A stretch of DNA of 11,654 nt from Beroe ovata (GCA_946803715.1 CAMPET010000001.1:1-11654); one strand, 5' to 3'; shown: positions 1 to 8,800, counted from the first letter of the stretch. Notes: generated by a model from the sequence alone, not told the origin. A program made the numbers and translations.

Positions 1-129
1 ACGTTGTGCCTGATAGCTGCGACGCAACTGCAACAGTCAGCACTTCTGCACGACACAAGTGCAGCACAATTACGACACATTCGCAACATAACTGTCTGAC
101 AACGCATCATCACGAATGCCATCTTTCAG
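1..129 (+). other. CS: CS intron, 3' end only
   Basis: This is non-coding sequence ending in the acceptor ATCTTTCAG. It contains repeated short CGACAC/GCAACA-type words (GCGACGCAAC, CGACACAAG, CGACACATTCGCAAC). I see no gene here. Confidence 0.7.
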
Positions 130-228
130 GTGTTGGTTTGGTTGACTAAGCTACAAGAGCAGGTTGGAGTAGGTGTCTCTGATGCTGATCTCAGGGAGTT
201 CATCTGGAATACTCTCGCTTCCGGACAG
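130..228 (+). CDS. CS: CS exon, first in window (33 codons)
   Basis: The acceptor ATCTTTCAG ends at 129 and the donor GTAATT starts at 229. The exon encodes [11 protein letters not shown] through [10 protein letters not shown], the helical segment just before the His320 loop. It is phase 0 at both ends. Confidence 0.95.
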
Positions 229-3200
229 GTAATTGGATAATTAGGTAATAAGGCGGGAAGTTGAAAACTAAGAGATAGTCAAGTTCAGAAGAGTCATTCT
301 TAGTTCTTTTGACAAAATTTTTACTGCCAGATTTTCAATTTAAGATGATATTTCCACAAAAACGGAAGGAAAGCTCTACGAAAACACTGATGAATACTTC
401 GTCTCTCCAACCCATCACACTACCAAATTATGACGTCACTCTACTTCTTACCACAGCCATGTTTCTCGCTTAGCTCTTGGAGAAGCCTGCTCCGCGTCTT
501 AGCAGTTTTGTATCCCATTACGTTACCAGATTCCAGGTGTTTTGCTGCCTCAACTTTAGCATTCTGTGGGGAGAACCGGAGAAAGGTTTTTCGTTTTTGA
601 TTGTCAGTATTCGCTACGACCGGGAAATCAAATTTTTGGGCTTTTCTGTGAACAGAAGTTGGTTATGGAAGTTTGGAACGTATAATTATCAGATTACGAA
701 TATGGTTTCAGATTACGAATATGAGTGTTGGGTTGAGGACTGTGAGAGTAGGAATTCTTCAGAAAATGGAATATAAGGGGTTCACATGGGCATACTTTCA
801 CGACAATTTCTCACCCTGTAATCATCAAAATCCTCCTGGCTAGCGTGACATCTATCTCTTGTTTCGATGAGCATTCTCGACGCTCCCAAATCAGTTGGAG
901 TAAGATGTATCTTGAAAATTGATCCGTCAAGTCGTGATCCTTCCCTTGAAATCTGGGGAGATAGGAAAATAGTTTGAGTCAGTCGCAGTGATTATCTATA
1001 TTGATGGAGGATAGTAGCGAAAGGCGACAATTTTTATCGTCCGGATTCCTTTCCTATCGGAATCCTATCCCGATTCCTTACAAACATGTCATGTTTACTC
1101 AGTGTCTTATAGTCCACTCACCTTCTTCAAGAACCACAAGTCAGCAGGGTCTATGGGTCCCGCCCCTATGAAAGTGTACCCTCTATCCAAGATAGCAAGG
1201 AAAACCTCCCTTGGTGGTTTTGGGTCATTGTGGAGAATAAGCGCGTCCGGGAATAGGGTGCCTGGCATGCCTGGGATACAGAGAATAAGTATGGGCTGAA
1301 TTTCCTGTGAAGATGATCACGAAAATAATGAAAGCAACATTTGGATCAGCGACTTTGAGCTCCCTCACCACGTATGGAGGTTGATCCAACGTGCTCCCAC
1401 GACACCTCACCACTCCTCTCAACCCCCTCGAACAACTCACTCATCTCCTCCCTCACCCACTCTGCTATCTCATCATACGGTAAGTCGTAGTGGAATGTCA
1501 TGTGATCGGCCACGCCCATCTCCAGTGCTCGTTGGAATCCTGGGTATGTGGCCAGCTTGGCCGGGTCGGTAGCGATCTCGTATAGATCGTCAGGGGTGAA
1601 GTTGTCGGAAAGGAGGGACATGGGCAGTCTGATCACTAACGAAAGAGAGAGATTCAGACTTTGCAGTATGCAGTGTGGAACGAGAGGACAGGCTCAATTC
1701 ACGCCTGTCCTTGCTTTTCACACTGGGACTGAGACTAGAGATAAAAAGAAGTTCGAGAACGTTCAGAAAATAAGGGTTCTTGGCAAGCAAGGATCCAACG
1801 ATTGATGTTAAAGTCTAAGAAAGCCGGTACTGTAGTGTGAGAAAAGACCATTTCAGTGAGAAATGAGAAGTGACAAAAGTTACTCAATTTGCCGCATCAT
1901 TCATGACAAATTTAACTGTACTAAAGATTGCTTTTTGATCAGAACAGACTGCAGTACAAGAAATGAGAAAAGTTAAACGGGCATTTTGAATCATGGGAAC
2001 TTTTCTTCGTTTATATTACTGTCTATCATTGATTTCGTCTTTGATCGATGACACGTCTGATATAAATCATTTCATAAGTAAGTAAGGACCGGGACCCTAA
2101 TAAACTGAGACGATGATGATTTATGTAATTTTCTACGTGCTATTGGGAGAGATGAAACAGAGCTGACACCCGCGCTAAAACCATGCCATTACCATGGTAG
2201 CCTGTTACCATGGTAGCCTGTTACCATGGTAGCCTGTTACCTGTTGTCATGTTTACAGTATTGCCAAATTTAACCTATTACCACACAGCACTTGTTAGGC
2301 AAACAATGTTAGCATGTTAACAATGTTTCCATGGTAACCACACTACCATCATCCCCATTCCCCTCACCGCCGTTACCATGGTAACCCCATGGTAACCCTC
2401 TCGCCACCTCTCCTCCCCCAGGTTGTTCCCGGCTACGGTCACGCCGTACTCCGCAAGACCGATCCCCGATACACATGTCAGCGGGAGTTTGCCCTCAAAC
2501 ACCTCCCCGATAACCCCATGTTCAAACTCGTGTCCCAGCTCTATGACATTGTGCCGGGTGTGCTGTTGGAGCAGGGCAAGGCTAAGAACCCGTGGCCCAA
2601 TGTGGACGCGCACAGTGGCGTCCTGCTGCAGGTTTGTCTACTTATATAGGATCCAGTGAACACGGTATGATCATTGACCACCGGGTGTGCTATCATCGCA
2701 ACTTATACCACCTGGGGCCGTCTAGGGATAGGATTTGTTTGCTCATCTTTTATCAAAGATAATTTCTGTATGGAACTCTAAAGATAGGACCCTTAACCCA
2801 ATTATATTCAGCCCCCCTTCTACCAAGATGAGATTCATTTCGTCCGGCCAAAATGAACGGTCCTTATTCATACTCAGTGCTATCAGATTACAATATATAC
2901 TGCGTAAATTTCTAACACCCATCATCAGATCTTTAGAATAAGTCAAGAGCGAATACATTTAGTGAAATCTAGACTATTCTACTTCTGTATCATGGCTATG
3001 TAGTGTGTATGTTGCATGTTTACTTGTTAACTGAATTGTTTGTACTCCGGTTTTGATGCACAAAGAAACAAGATTCATCTGGAAGCATAAGCAAACCAAT
3101 TACACAACCTAAAAACTTTTTCATTGAGCACAAACCTAGAATCTAACTCTCACTTATCGACTTGAGCGCAAATTAATTCAGGCCAAATTTATCCAAATGA

Positions 3201-3633
3201 TTTTCACCAGTGACACGTCGACAAACACGACTTGACACCCCTAACCCGCATACGTTCTATTTCAGCACTACAACTTGAAAGAGATGTCTTACTACACTGT
3301 TATGTTTGGCGTGTCTAGAGCTCTTGGTGTACTTTCTTCACTTGTAAGTTATCAATCAATCAGATCTTTAACTTGCAAAATTTTGTCATTGACATAATCC
3401 AAGATGATGTTGATCCAAACATAACCTACCATCTCATTTGTAGAACACTCAATTTGAATTCTAATGATTTTTAACATCTTTGAAGTCTGAAACTCGCGAA
3501 AACCTAAGTCTCTCAACCTAATTTCAAACAGGTTTGGGATCGAGCTCTTGGTCTGCCTCTGGAGCGACCAAAATCCATGAGCACTGACGGTCTGATCAAG
3601 CTGACTGGAGCCAACAAGCCTGCTGCCGCTTAG
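130..3633 (+). CDS. CS: Citrate synthase, mitochondrial type, C-terminal 162 residues (partial gene, 4 exons)
   Basis: Citrate synthase condenses acetyl-CoA with oxaloacetate to citrate, the entry step of the TCA cycle, in the mitochondrial matrix. Four exons (130-228, 2422-2631, 3266-3343, 3532-3633) join in phase 0 at canonical GT-AG sites and give 162 codons plus TAG, roughly the last third of the usual enzyme. The sequence is almost collinear with animal CS. Visible active-site landmarks (pig numbering from family knowledge) are His320 in VVPGYGHAV, Arg329 in LRKTDPR, Asp375 in NVDAHSG, Arg401 in FGVSRALG and Arg421 in LERPKS. The first exon opens directly after an acceptor, so the N-terminal part, including the transit peptide and His274, lies left of the window. 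The 2.2 kb intron contains a complete gene on the other strand. I see nothing broken; this should be the functional housekeeping gene. No polyadenylation signal can be assigned with confidence. Confidence 0.97.
441..563 (-). CDS. GrpB-like exon 4 (40 codons plus TAG)
   Basis: The acceptor is CTCCCCACAG. The exon encodes [20 protein letters not shown] and a basic tail ending GCGKK, with TAG at 443-441. This is a lysine-rich terminal helix, as in the family's C-terminal K..L...Y...K segment. Confidence 0.82.
   Translation of the reverse strand, partial: NAKVEAAKHLESGNVMGYKTAKTRSRLLQELSEKHGCGKK
441..1621 (-). CDS. GrpB/UPF0157-family protein, 4 exons, nested in a CS intron
   Basis: Four exons on the - strand (1621-1369, 1270-1122, 952-815, 563-441) join at GT-AG sites (phases 1, 0, 0) and give 220 codons plus TAG. 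The family mark is [13 protein letters not shown] at residues 76-88, followed by FPDALIL (91-97) and WFLKK near 130-134. These match the GrpB pattern of HVGSTS-(I/V)-PG, then a PIIDILV-like strand. GrpB proteins have a nucleotidyltransferase-like fold, but their reaction is not established; bacterial members are sometimes fused to dephospho-CoA kinase. The length is slightly above the usual 170-200 residues because of an N-terminal extension. The start is the ATG at 1621-1619, the first ATG after an upstream in-frame run that has only a GTG. A polypyrimidine tract with TTAG at about 1637 leaves open a further 5' exon. I infer a working gene, because the frame stays open and the splice sites are good across all four exons. 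Confidence 0.86.
815..952 (-). CDS. GrpB-like exon 3 (46 codons)
   Basis: The acceptor is CTCCCCAG and the donor is CAGG|GTGAGA. The exon encodes [20 protein letters not shown] through EDFDDYR. The IHL strand and FxDY(R/L) segment resemble the family pattern HxH...FRDYLR. Confidence 0.82.
1122..1270 (-). CDS. GrpB-like exon 2
   Basis: The acceptor TATCCCAG lies just above 1270 and the donor AAG|GTGAGT follows at 1121. The exon encodes [20 protein letters not shown] through [13 protein letters not shown]. It carries the Asp (residue 93) that aligns with the acidic residue of the GrpB PIIDI strand. Confidence 0.86.
1369..1621 (-). CDS. GrpB-like exon 1 (84 codons plus 1 base)
   Basis: It encodes [20 protein letters not shown] and continues to EHVGSTSIR. 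The donor is GTG|GTGAGG, with the intron starting at 1368. Read past the donor, the frame drifts into EGAQSR and stops at 1346. Splicing after the G instead restores the family motif as GSTSIRGMPG, which decides the junction. Confidence 0.85.
1685..1711. repeat. Perfect 9 bp inverted repeat 5' of the GrpB-like start
   Basis: Arms AGGACAGGC (1685-1693) and GCCTGTCCT (1703-1711) flank a 9 base loop. They lie 64-90 bases upstream of the GrpB-like ATG on its strand, so they may form a hairpin in its 5' UTR or be a dyad operator. The function is unknown. Confidence 0.5.
2189..2240. repeat. 16 bp tandem repeat with near-X-box core (3.25 copies)
   Basis: The unit TTACCATGGTAGCCTG occurs at 2189-2204, 2205-2220 and 2221-2236, followed by TTAC. 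The second and third copies read GTTACCATGGTAGC across the junction, one base off the palindrome GTTACCATGGTAAC found 140 bases downstream. Confidence 0.9.
2325..2396. promoter_or_regulatory. Cluster of RFX X-box-like palindromes in CS intron
   Basis: GTTTCCATGGTAAC lies at 2325-2338, the perfect palindrome GTTACCATGGTAAC at 2372-2385 and CCCATGGTAAC at 2386-2396. The RFX X-box consensus (GTNRCC, 0-3 bases, RGYAAC) is met exactly at 2372-2385. It sits 36 bases before the catalytic CS exon. Regulatory use is inferred, not shown. Confidence 0.45.
2422..2631 (+). CDS. CS: CS exon with catalytic His and Asp (70 codons)
   Basis: The acceptor follows a C-rich tract (CTCCCCCAG, ending 2421) and the donor GTTTGT starts at 2632. 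The exon encodes [20 protein letters not shown] through [15 protein letters not shown]. The catalytic His codon is at 2440-2442 and the catalytic Asp codon at 2605-2607. It is the most conserved block in the window. Confidence 0.97.
2632..3265 (+). other. CS: CS intron (634 bp), no gene seen
   Basis: The intron runs from the donor GTTTGT to the acceptor TATTTCAG. Short open frames on both strands at 2735-2958 have no recognisable family and look like chance. No repeat or RNA gene is evident. Confidence 0.85.
3266..3343 (+). CDS. CS: CS exon (26 codons)
   Basis: The acceptor TATTTCAG ends at 3265 and the donor GTAAGT starts at 3344. The exon encodes [20 protein letters not shown] and six more residues, including the oxaloacetate-binding Arg of the FGVSRALG motif. 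Confidence 0.96.
3344..3531 (+). other. CS: CS intron (188 bp)
   Basis: The donor is GTAAGT and the acceptor AAACAG. Nothing further is seen. Confidence 0.85.
3532..3633 (+). CDS. CS: CS last exon (33 codons plus TAG)
   Basis: The acceptor AAACAG ends at 3531. The exon encodes [18 protein letters not shown], then a variable tail ending in AAA and TAG at 3631-3633. LERPKSMST is the conserved end of the family and contributes an active-site Arg across the dimer. The 3' UTR follows directly. Confidence 0.96.
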   Translation, partial: VWDRALGLPLERPKSMSTDGLIKLTGANKPAAA

Positions 3634-5708
3634 AGGAGTTAGAACATGATCTAGAATTTCTAAAATATAGAGCTTCTAGAACTGTCCGCATTGACCTGAA
3701 ACATTAGATCTATAATAGCGCACCCTATTAGGACGTGTTTCTTCTATTGTCTTCTATTTTGCACTGGCATCAATCGTTACTTAGGGCAAAGTTTCTAACT
3801 TGCAGTATCATTTTTTACACTGCCAAGCTCATATAACTTATTGAATATTATATTATTTTCAGTTGAAGTCATGTTCAAACATAACAGATTGAATTGTGTT
3901 GTGTGGAAATTTTATGAAAGTTTTGTTCACTAAAACTCCGTCAGAATGTTGGTTGTTAACTCTTCCAAATGCCATACGGCATAAAGCATCCCACATGCCA
4001 CAAAATACCAAGAATTTGATGAAGCGGTATTACTACTTCTGGAATTTGTGGCAATTTTCTGGTAAAACTTGTGTTCGCGTGACGCGCGGCGACATTTCAC
4101 AGATAGGATAGTACACGTTTTCAGTACAACAATGCGCACGTACGTATCTATTGGTGGTTATGTAGAAACCTGCAATTCGTGTAGGGATAGACAAAGTGAA
4201 TTTTTTGGTGATTCTATTTCGGATTTGAGATCTGCAGAATGGAAGCTCTCGGACAATTGACGAAGCTCTCGGACACTTGACGAAGAAGTAAGAACATTCA
4301 GATAAGATTACAGTTCTCCCTCACTTCTTTAAGCCTGTCGTTGAAACTTGAATCTGAATAAAACACGAGGGCATCTATCTTCGAGACTATCTTCGATTCT
4401 AGCCTGATAGAATTTCTTCTTCCAGCAAACTTGCAGAAAGGCCATGGTAACGCTATTGTAAATGTAATAAGGAATTTTTGGAAATATTTCATTTTTAATT
4501 GAATTAAGTACTAGCTGCACAAAGCGTGGGTGTTGTGATGATATTTTGTCATCGCGCGTTACGTAAACCAATGCGCGCGCGTGTCATTTCACAATTTTGG
4601 CAACGAGGCGCTCTGATCCTGTGAAATTTCCCTCTCCGAGACAGAAATTAGCCATACTCACAGGCTTCGTAACAAATTAAATTAAAAATACAGCATCAAT
4701 TATAACAAACTTCTCTAAAATGATGGACAAAACTCAAATACTTAAAGAGGAATTAGTGATCGGTTTATATGAGAATGTTTTAACTTTAAATTCAATGATG
4801 ATCGAGGGAAATTGGAATATTTTTTAAAATTATCATGTTTTATTATTAATTATCTCCTTAAGTTTACTATGGAAAGATTAAAAACCATTCGACAAACAGT
4901 TTAAACATCGATGAAACAATACTATAGTCAGTTTTTAGTAGCCTTGGAATTTGGTGTTGCGGGTTTCGGACAATTCAGTAATCCGAGAAACATTTAAAAT
5001 TCAACCCCATCAAAAGATTCGATAAAAATCTTGCTAACTTAGGGAATAACCAACACTACATTTACTGTACACCCGTTCGTAAAAACTTGCCAGTAGTATA
5101 AAATAAGTATTTGGGACAACACTACAAAAACTGATGAAATTGCATGATTGGCATCATTATCGAAATATATTATTGATCTTAGTGTTTTGCAGAATAAAGC
5201 TGTGACAATTAATGATGAATTACATCACTAGGTATGAGTGAAATCTGACCTCATGACTGATGATGTGAAGTATGATCACAGAATGTTATCGAGATGTCGC
5301 CAACGCTGCTGTCGGTACACACCGCCCTACGATGTGAGAAGTGAGTGGATCGTGAGTTGTATACGTCGCGTGACTCCTCACGCGTGTGTTACCTTTCACG
5401 CAAATCTGCGTAGCCTACATTTTCACAAATCTGTAGCAATCGAAACAGTCTTCAACTACTGACTTACTACGCTTACTCTAAACAGTACTTTACAATTAAC
5501 TCTTAAAAAAGGTATTATAATCTCGGCTATCCAATTTACCGCCTCATTTTCCGAGCAATTTACCGTGGTGACCGTTATATAAGTGAGCAATTTGGGGGAG
5601 GGGAAGGGTTTTCCAAATGGTATGTTGAAAAAACAACTATCATATATCAGATTTAACGAATCAACCAATACAGAGTGAAACCCCTTAAACATAATGATTA
5701 TTAAATCA
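3634..5708. other. Convergent intergenic region between CS and GALNT
   Basis: This 2.1 kb of AT-rich DNA must contain both 3' UTRs, because CS ends from the left and GALNT from the right. AATAAA occurs on the + strand near 4356 and 5193, and its complement TTTATT near 4838. None is close enough to either stop to be assigned. A 7 bp inverted repeat (TCTAGAA 3650-3656, TTCTAGA 3674-3680) lies just after the CS stop. The open frames of up to about 80 codons at 3896-4571 and 5238-5692 match nothing I recognise. Confidence 0.7.
4242..4281. repeat. 20 bp direct duplication
   Basis: GAAGCTCTCGGACAATTGAC is followed at once by a second copy with one change (A to C at the fifteenth base), then GAAG. 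It is a local tandem duplication in the intergenic region. Confidence 0.85.
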
Positions 5709-5870
5709 TCATTTCACCTTCTTCCACAATTTCTCCTTACTATACACTTTACTAAACTCCCACTGCTGACTCTGACCACCGTTACACGGGTTTAACACGA
5801 TAAAGTCCTTGGCTTTCAGTCCCTTGGTGTCGAGACAGTTGTTACTCGGTACATGGATTATCTCCATCGT
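5709..5870 (-). CDS. GALNT: GALNT last exon: lectin gamma repeat and C-terminus (53 codons plus TGA)
   Basis: The acceptor TTCCCTTTATCAG precedes [32 protein letters not shown] closes the third trefoil lobe (QQW). A short basic tail, [13 protein letters not shown], ends at TGA 5711-5709, with a second in-frame TGA directly after it. The preceding exon does not stop, which supports this exon as the true end. Confidence 0.95.
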   Translation of the reverse strand, partial: TMEIIHVPSNNCLDTKGLKAKDFIVLNPCNGGQSQQWEFSKVYSKEKLWKKVK

Positions 5871-8800
5871 CTGATAAAGGGAAAAAAGTAAGTGGGGAAC
5901 TTCGAGATTTCTTCAGAACTTTTATAATAACAGATAGGGGAAGTTCGTCTAAAATCCTCATCCCATATCCAGGAAAACATGGTTTTCTACGGCGCAGTCT
6001 ATTCAAACCACCCCTATACCACTCTTACCTGAGTATTGTAAGTCCAGAGCTGGTTACCACCCATTTTATGACACGGATACCACTCCAGATTAGCACCGGG
6101 TGCGTAGTTACTGTTATCGAGACAGTAATCGTTCTTCCGTAGTGCAACTATCTCATAGTCTTTAGAGAATATGAAAAACTGAGGAGAGGTTACTGTTGTT
6201 AGTTTGGGGTATAACTTATACAAGTTGACAGGTATAAGAAAACAATTAGCAGTTTTCTACGTTCTTTTGCGTTCATGAAAGTTGTCTATTAACGTCGATT
6301 TCACGGGAAAACTCGCAATAAGTGAAATACGGAATGAAAACATTCAGAAACATTACAGATTCACGATAACAGCTTCACAGAACGATAATCACAACATACT
6401 CTGAAATTACCGGCAAGTTCCTGTCAACATACTTCACGTGACTGTTCTGTGATAAGAACGATGATGAAAACGCAGCCACGTCAAGGCGGTAATAAGACCT
6501 AAATCATATCGTCTAATTGAGTGCAATGACGTTGTACTCATGCAGAACTAGGCACTAAATAGTGCCATCTAACACAACCAGCTGACTGAGCGAAAAGTCC
6601 AAGAAGCAGTAGCCATGGTAACGAACAGAGTAAACAGCTGACAAAAACTGCCAAAATCGAGGAAAATTTAGCCCATGCGCAAACAAACAAATCAGTCACC
6701 TGCTTCGAATTGTATTGTCTCTGTACATTGATAGATGAGTTACAACTTACAATGTAAAAAGGAAACGCTAGTCACGATTGAATCACGAACAAAGTTCGCT
6801 GCCCGACAGATTTCGACAGAGAGAATGGAGACACATGGGTGTGAGACACATGGGTGTGAGACACATGGGTGTGAGACACATGGGTGTGAGACACATGGGT
6901 GTGGGAGACAAAAGACTTGACAATATGAATGAGAAAATGCGACACATGTTGTCTCACTTTTCCTACCTGTGAACCGCCTTGGTTATGACAGTAGTACACC
7001 CCAACTTTCTTTTCACTCTTTTCATCTTCTAACTTCTGCAGGTCGTCCAAACAAAGGTTGGACACCGGATTACGAATCTGAGAGGAGGTGAGCGAAAATT
7101 TAGATTTTTGCGATGATTTTCTCATACTAAATCTTATTGAGAAAGTAAGAAGCTTGAGATCCTGTTCAACTTGTACGTACGTTGAAGTACATAGGTAGAG
7201 TCTTAATTTTGGGATCTAACAATGAGTATTTTCACTTACTGATCCTAGCGCAAAGTTAGAATCGTCTGGAACAATGAGCTCTGGGTACACGTTTTCCACG
7301 AACCTGGTAACGGGCGAGATAAGTCACGTGATAAAGACACGTGATAATTACACGTGATGACGTAGAACTGGTTACCATGGTAACACATTGGAGATGCGAG
7401 ATATAAGTTCCGGTTTGAAAAACTGTATTCTTGTTGGAAATTCTAACAACTCTAGGTCTAGTACTTTGTAGTACGTGCATTCAGAGTTGTCGATTCTTCT
7501 AGAACAATAGCGATGAATGATGATTCTTGGGAGCAAGGTTTATTTTTAGCAAATCAATGTGTACATTCAATAATATGTTCATTGTTCATAGATTATGCAT
7601 GATAATGGGATACTACGCCTATCCTAGGTTGCTAGGCTACTAAATAGGTTCTCAATAATTTTCGAATTTTATGAAATGAATCAGCGCTTCTGGGTCTTAG
7701 GTAAATTATTTCTCTTAGAATTAAGGATTCCAACATTTTCACGAGTCGTTACAGAGACATGAAGAAATTTTGATGAATATTTACTCCAATGTGTACACTG
7801 TATAATGGGTGTAGTGCGTCTGATTGTGCGTGTATGTGTGCAGTATAGACATGCAACAATTAAATAGATCAAAGTGACATGACTATGTGTTTTGACACAC
7901 ATTTATGTGACACACATATATCAGTTATGTGACATGAACAATGAAATTTGTCATATAACATGATAACACTCACGCACACACTTTCTCACATAATGAGTTT
8001 CGTGCGAGACAAGTTTTGAATAACAGTGATCAGTGATACCACTACTGATCATCGAATTACTTAATTCAATTAAATTACTCCATCAATATGTTTGTGCTTA
8101 CAGAGGGTGTCCGGTGTTTCATAAACGTATTGAAACCCCTAAATCCATATTGAGTGCTGATTCAGGTCATTCCCAATGAAAACACATTACACACCACTCT
8201 CACTCTCAACGCTTTGTCCATGATAATGAAAACTGGTCAGTGGTCACGTGAATCGCAGTCACGTGAATCGCAGTCACGTGACTGGTCACGTGAATCGCAG
8301 TCACGTGACTGGTCAGGTGAACTTATAACAGTGTCAACAAAGAGTTATGACAAGTGTTTGTAAGCAATTCATCACAAATAGAGATAGGTCTTGGCAATGT
8401 ATGCACGGGTGTATCTATAGCTCTATAGGGTGGTAGGTAGTAGTAGCAGAAATGCGGAGAGCTATACAATGCAATTGTCGTTGTCCAATAAACAACTGGG
8501 GACTGGTATATGAGCATTGGGCATAACCATTTTGTTCCGAATATTGATAATTCACAGCCTTCGATACTGTTACTGATTACAGTATTGGCGACAACCGAAC
8601 ATACGGCGAAATCCAGAAATCGTTAATCAGTATTCAGGAAACTTATGCTTTTGAACAACTTCTCATGGTTATCATAAATAATATCTACACGTGACAAAAG
8701 CTATTAACCACGCGACAAATGATAAGCACGTGACAGGAAGTCCCACACCTACCATTTGAATGGTTTACACTGGAGTCGGTCTCTCAGATGAACACGAGAA

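Larger units (their letters stand above)
229..2421 (+). other. CS: Large CS intron (2.2 kb) hosting the antisense gene
   Basis: The donor is CAG|GTAATT and the acceptor CTCCCCCAG. Positions 441-1621 hold the GrpB-like gene on the - strand. Positions 1622-2180 show no coding signal beyond a 9 bp inverted repeat. The 3' part (2189-2396) is filled with CCATGGTAAC-type palindromes and a 16 bp tandem repeat. Confidence 0.9.
6179..6966 (-). other. GALNT: GALNT intron (788 bp) with minisatellite and X-box match
   Basis: It runs from donor GTAGGA to acceptor CTCCTCAG. It holds the 15 bp minisatellite, one CACGTG at 6435-6440 and one exact X-box consensus at 6609-6622. No gene is seen inside it. Confidence 0.85.
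7304..8752 (-). other. GALNT: GALNT intron (1449 bp) rich in CACGTG
   Basis: It runs from donor GTAGGT to acceptor GTTACCAG. It holds ten CACGTG palindromes, an exact X-box at 7371-7384 and a CA/TG-rich stretch near 7800-7980. It also has an 8 bp inverted repeat (TGATCAGT 8027-8034, ACTGATCA 8044-8051). No coding region was recognised. Confidence 0.85.

Noticed and set aside
1225-1440. - strand open frame reading through the first GrpB-like donor in another frame
   Set aside because: It covers the intron and the wrong frame of exon 2. Splicing at 1369/1270 restores the conserved motif instead.
1102-1572. Open frames on the + strand at 1102-1299 and 1381-1572
   Set aside because: They lie opposite the GrpB-like exons and show no family likeness. 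The - strand frames in the same place splice into a recognisable protein.
2317-2613. 98-codon - strand frame opposite the catalytic CS exon
   Set aside because: It is an antisense shadow of the highly conserved CS exon on the + strand.
3896-4571. Several overlapping frames of 63-80 codons on both strands
   Set aside because: There is no recognisable domain, splice context or conservation. Their lengths are expected by chance in this composition.
5238-5692. Frames of 74 (+) and 78 (-) codons near the GALNT 3' end
   Set aside because: Nothing in them is family-like. The - strand one lies after the GALNT stop and is probably 3' UTR.
6828-6902. Possible CRISPR array
   Set aside because: The units are contiguous 15-mers with no spacers, in an animal intron.
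6735-6972. + strand frames containing repeated ETHGC or RHMGV
   Set aside because: The peptide repeats merely translate the 15 bp minisatellite inside a GALNT intron.
8087-8130. AGGGTGTCCGGTGTTTCATAAAC as a transposon end (shortened word)
   Set aside because: It only vaguely recalls mobile-element termini. I find no partner inverted repeat, target duplication or transposase.
8154-8363. + strand frame with [12 protein letters not shown] repeats, resembling an RS protein
   Set aside because: The repeats come from the CACGTG tandem array. There is no wider RS domain and no exon context.
8323-8517. - strand frame in the large GALNT intron as a possible linker exon
   Set aside because: It does not continue the split Trp codon or match the family. 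The 64 bp exon at 7303-7240 does both.
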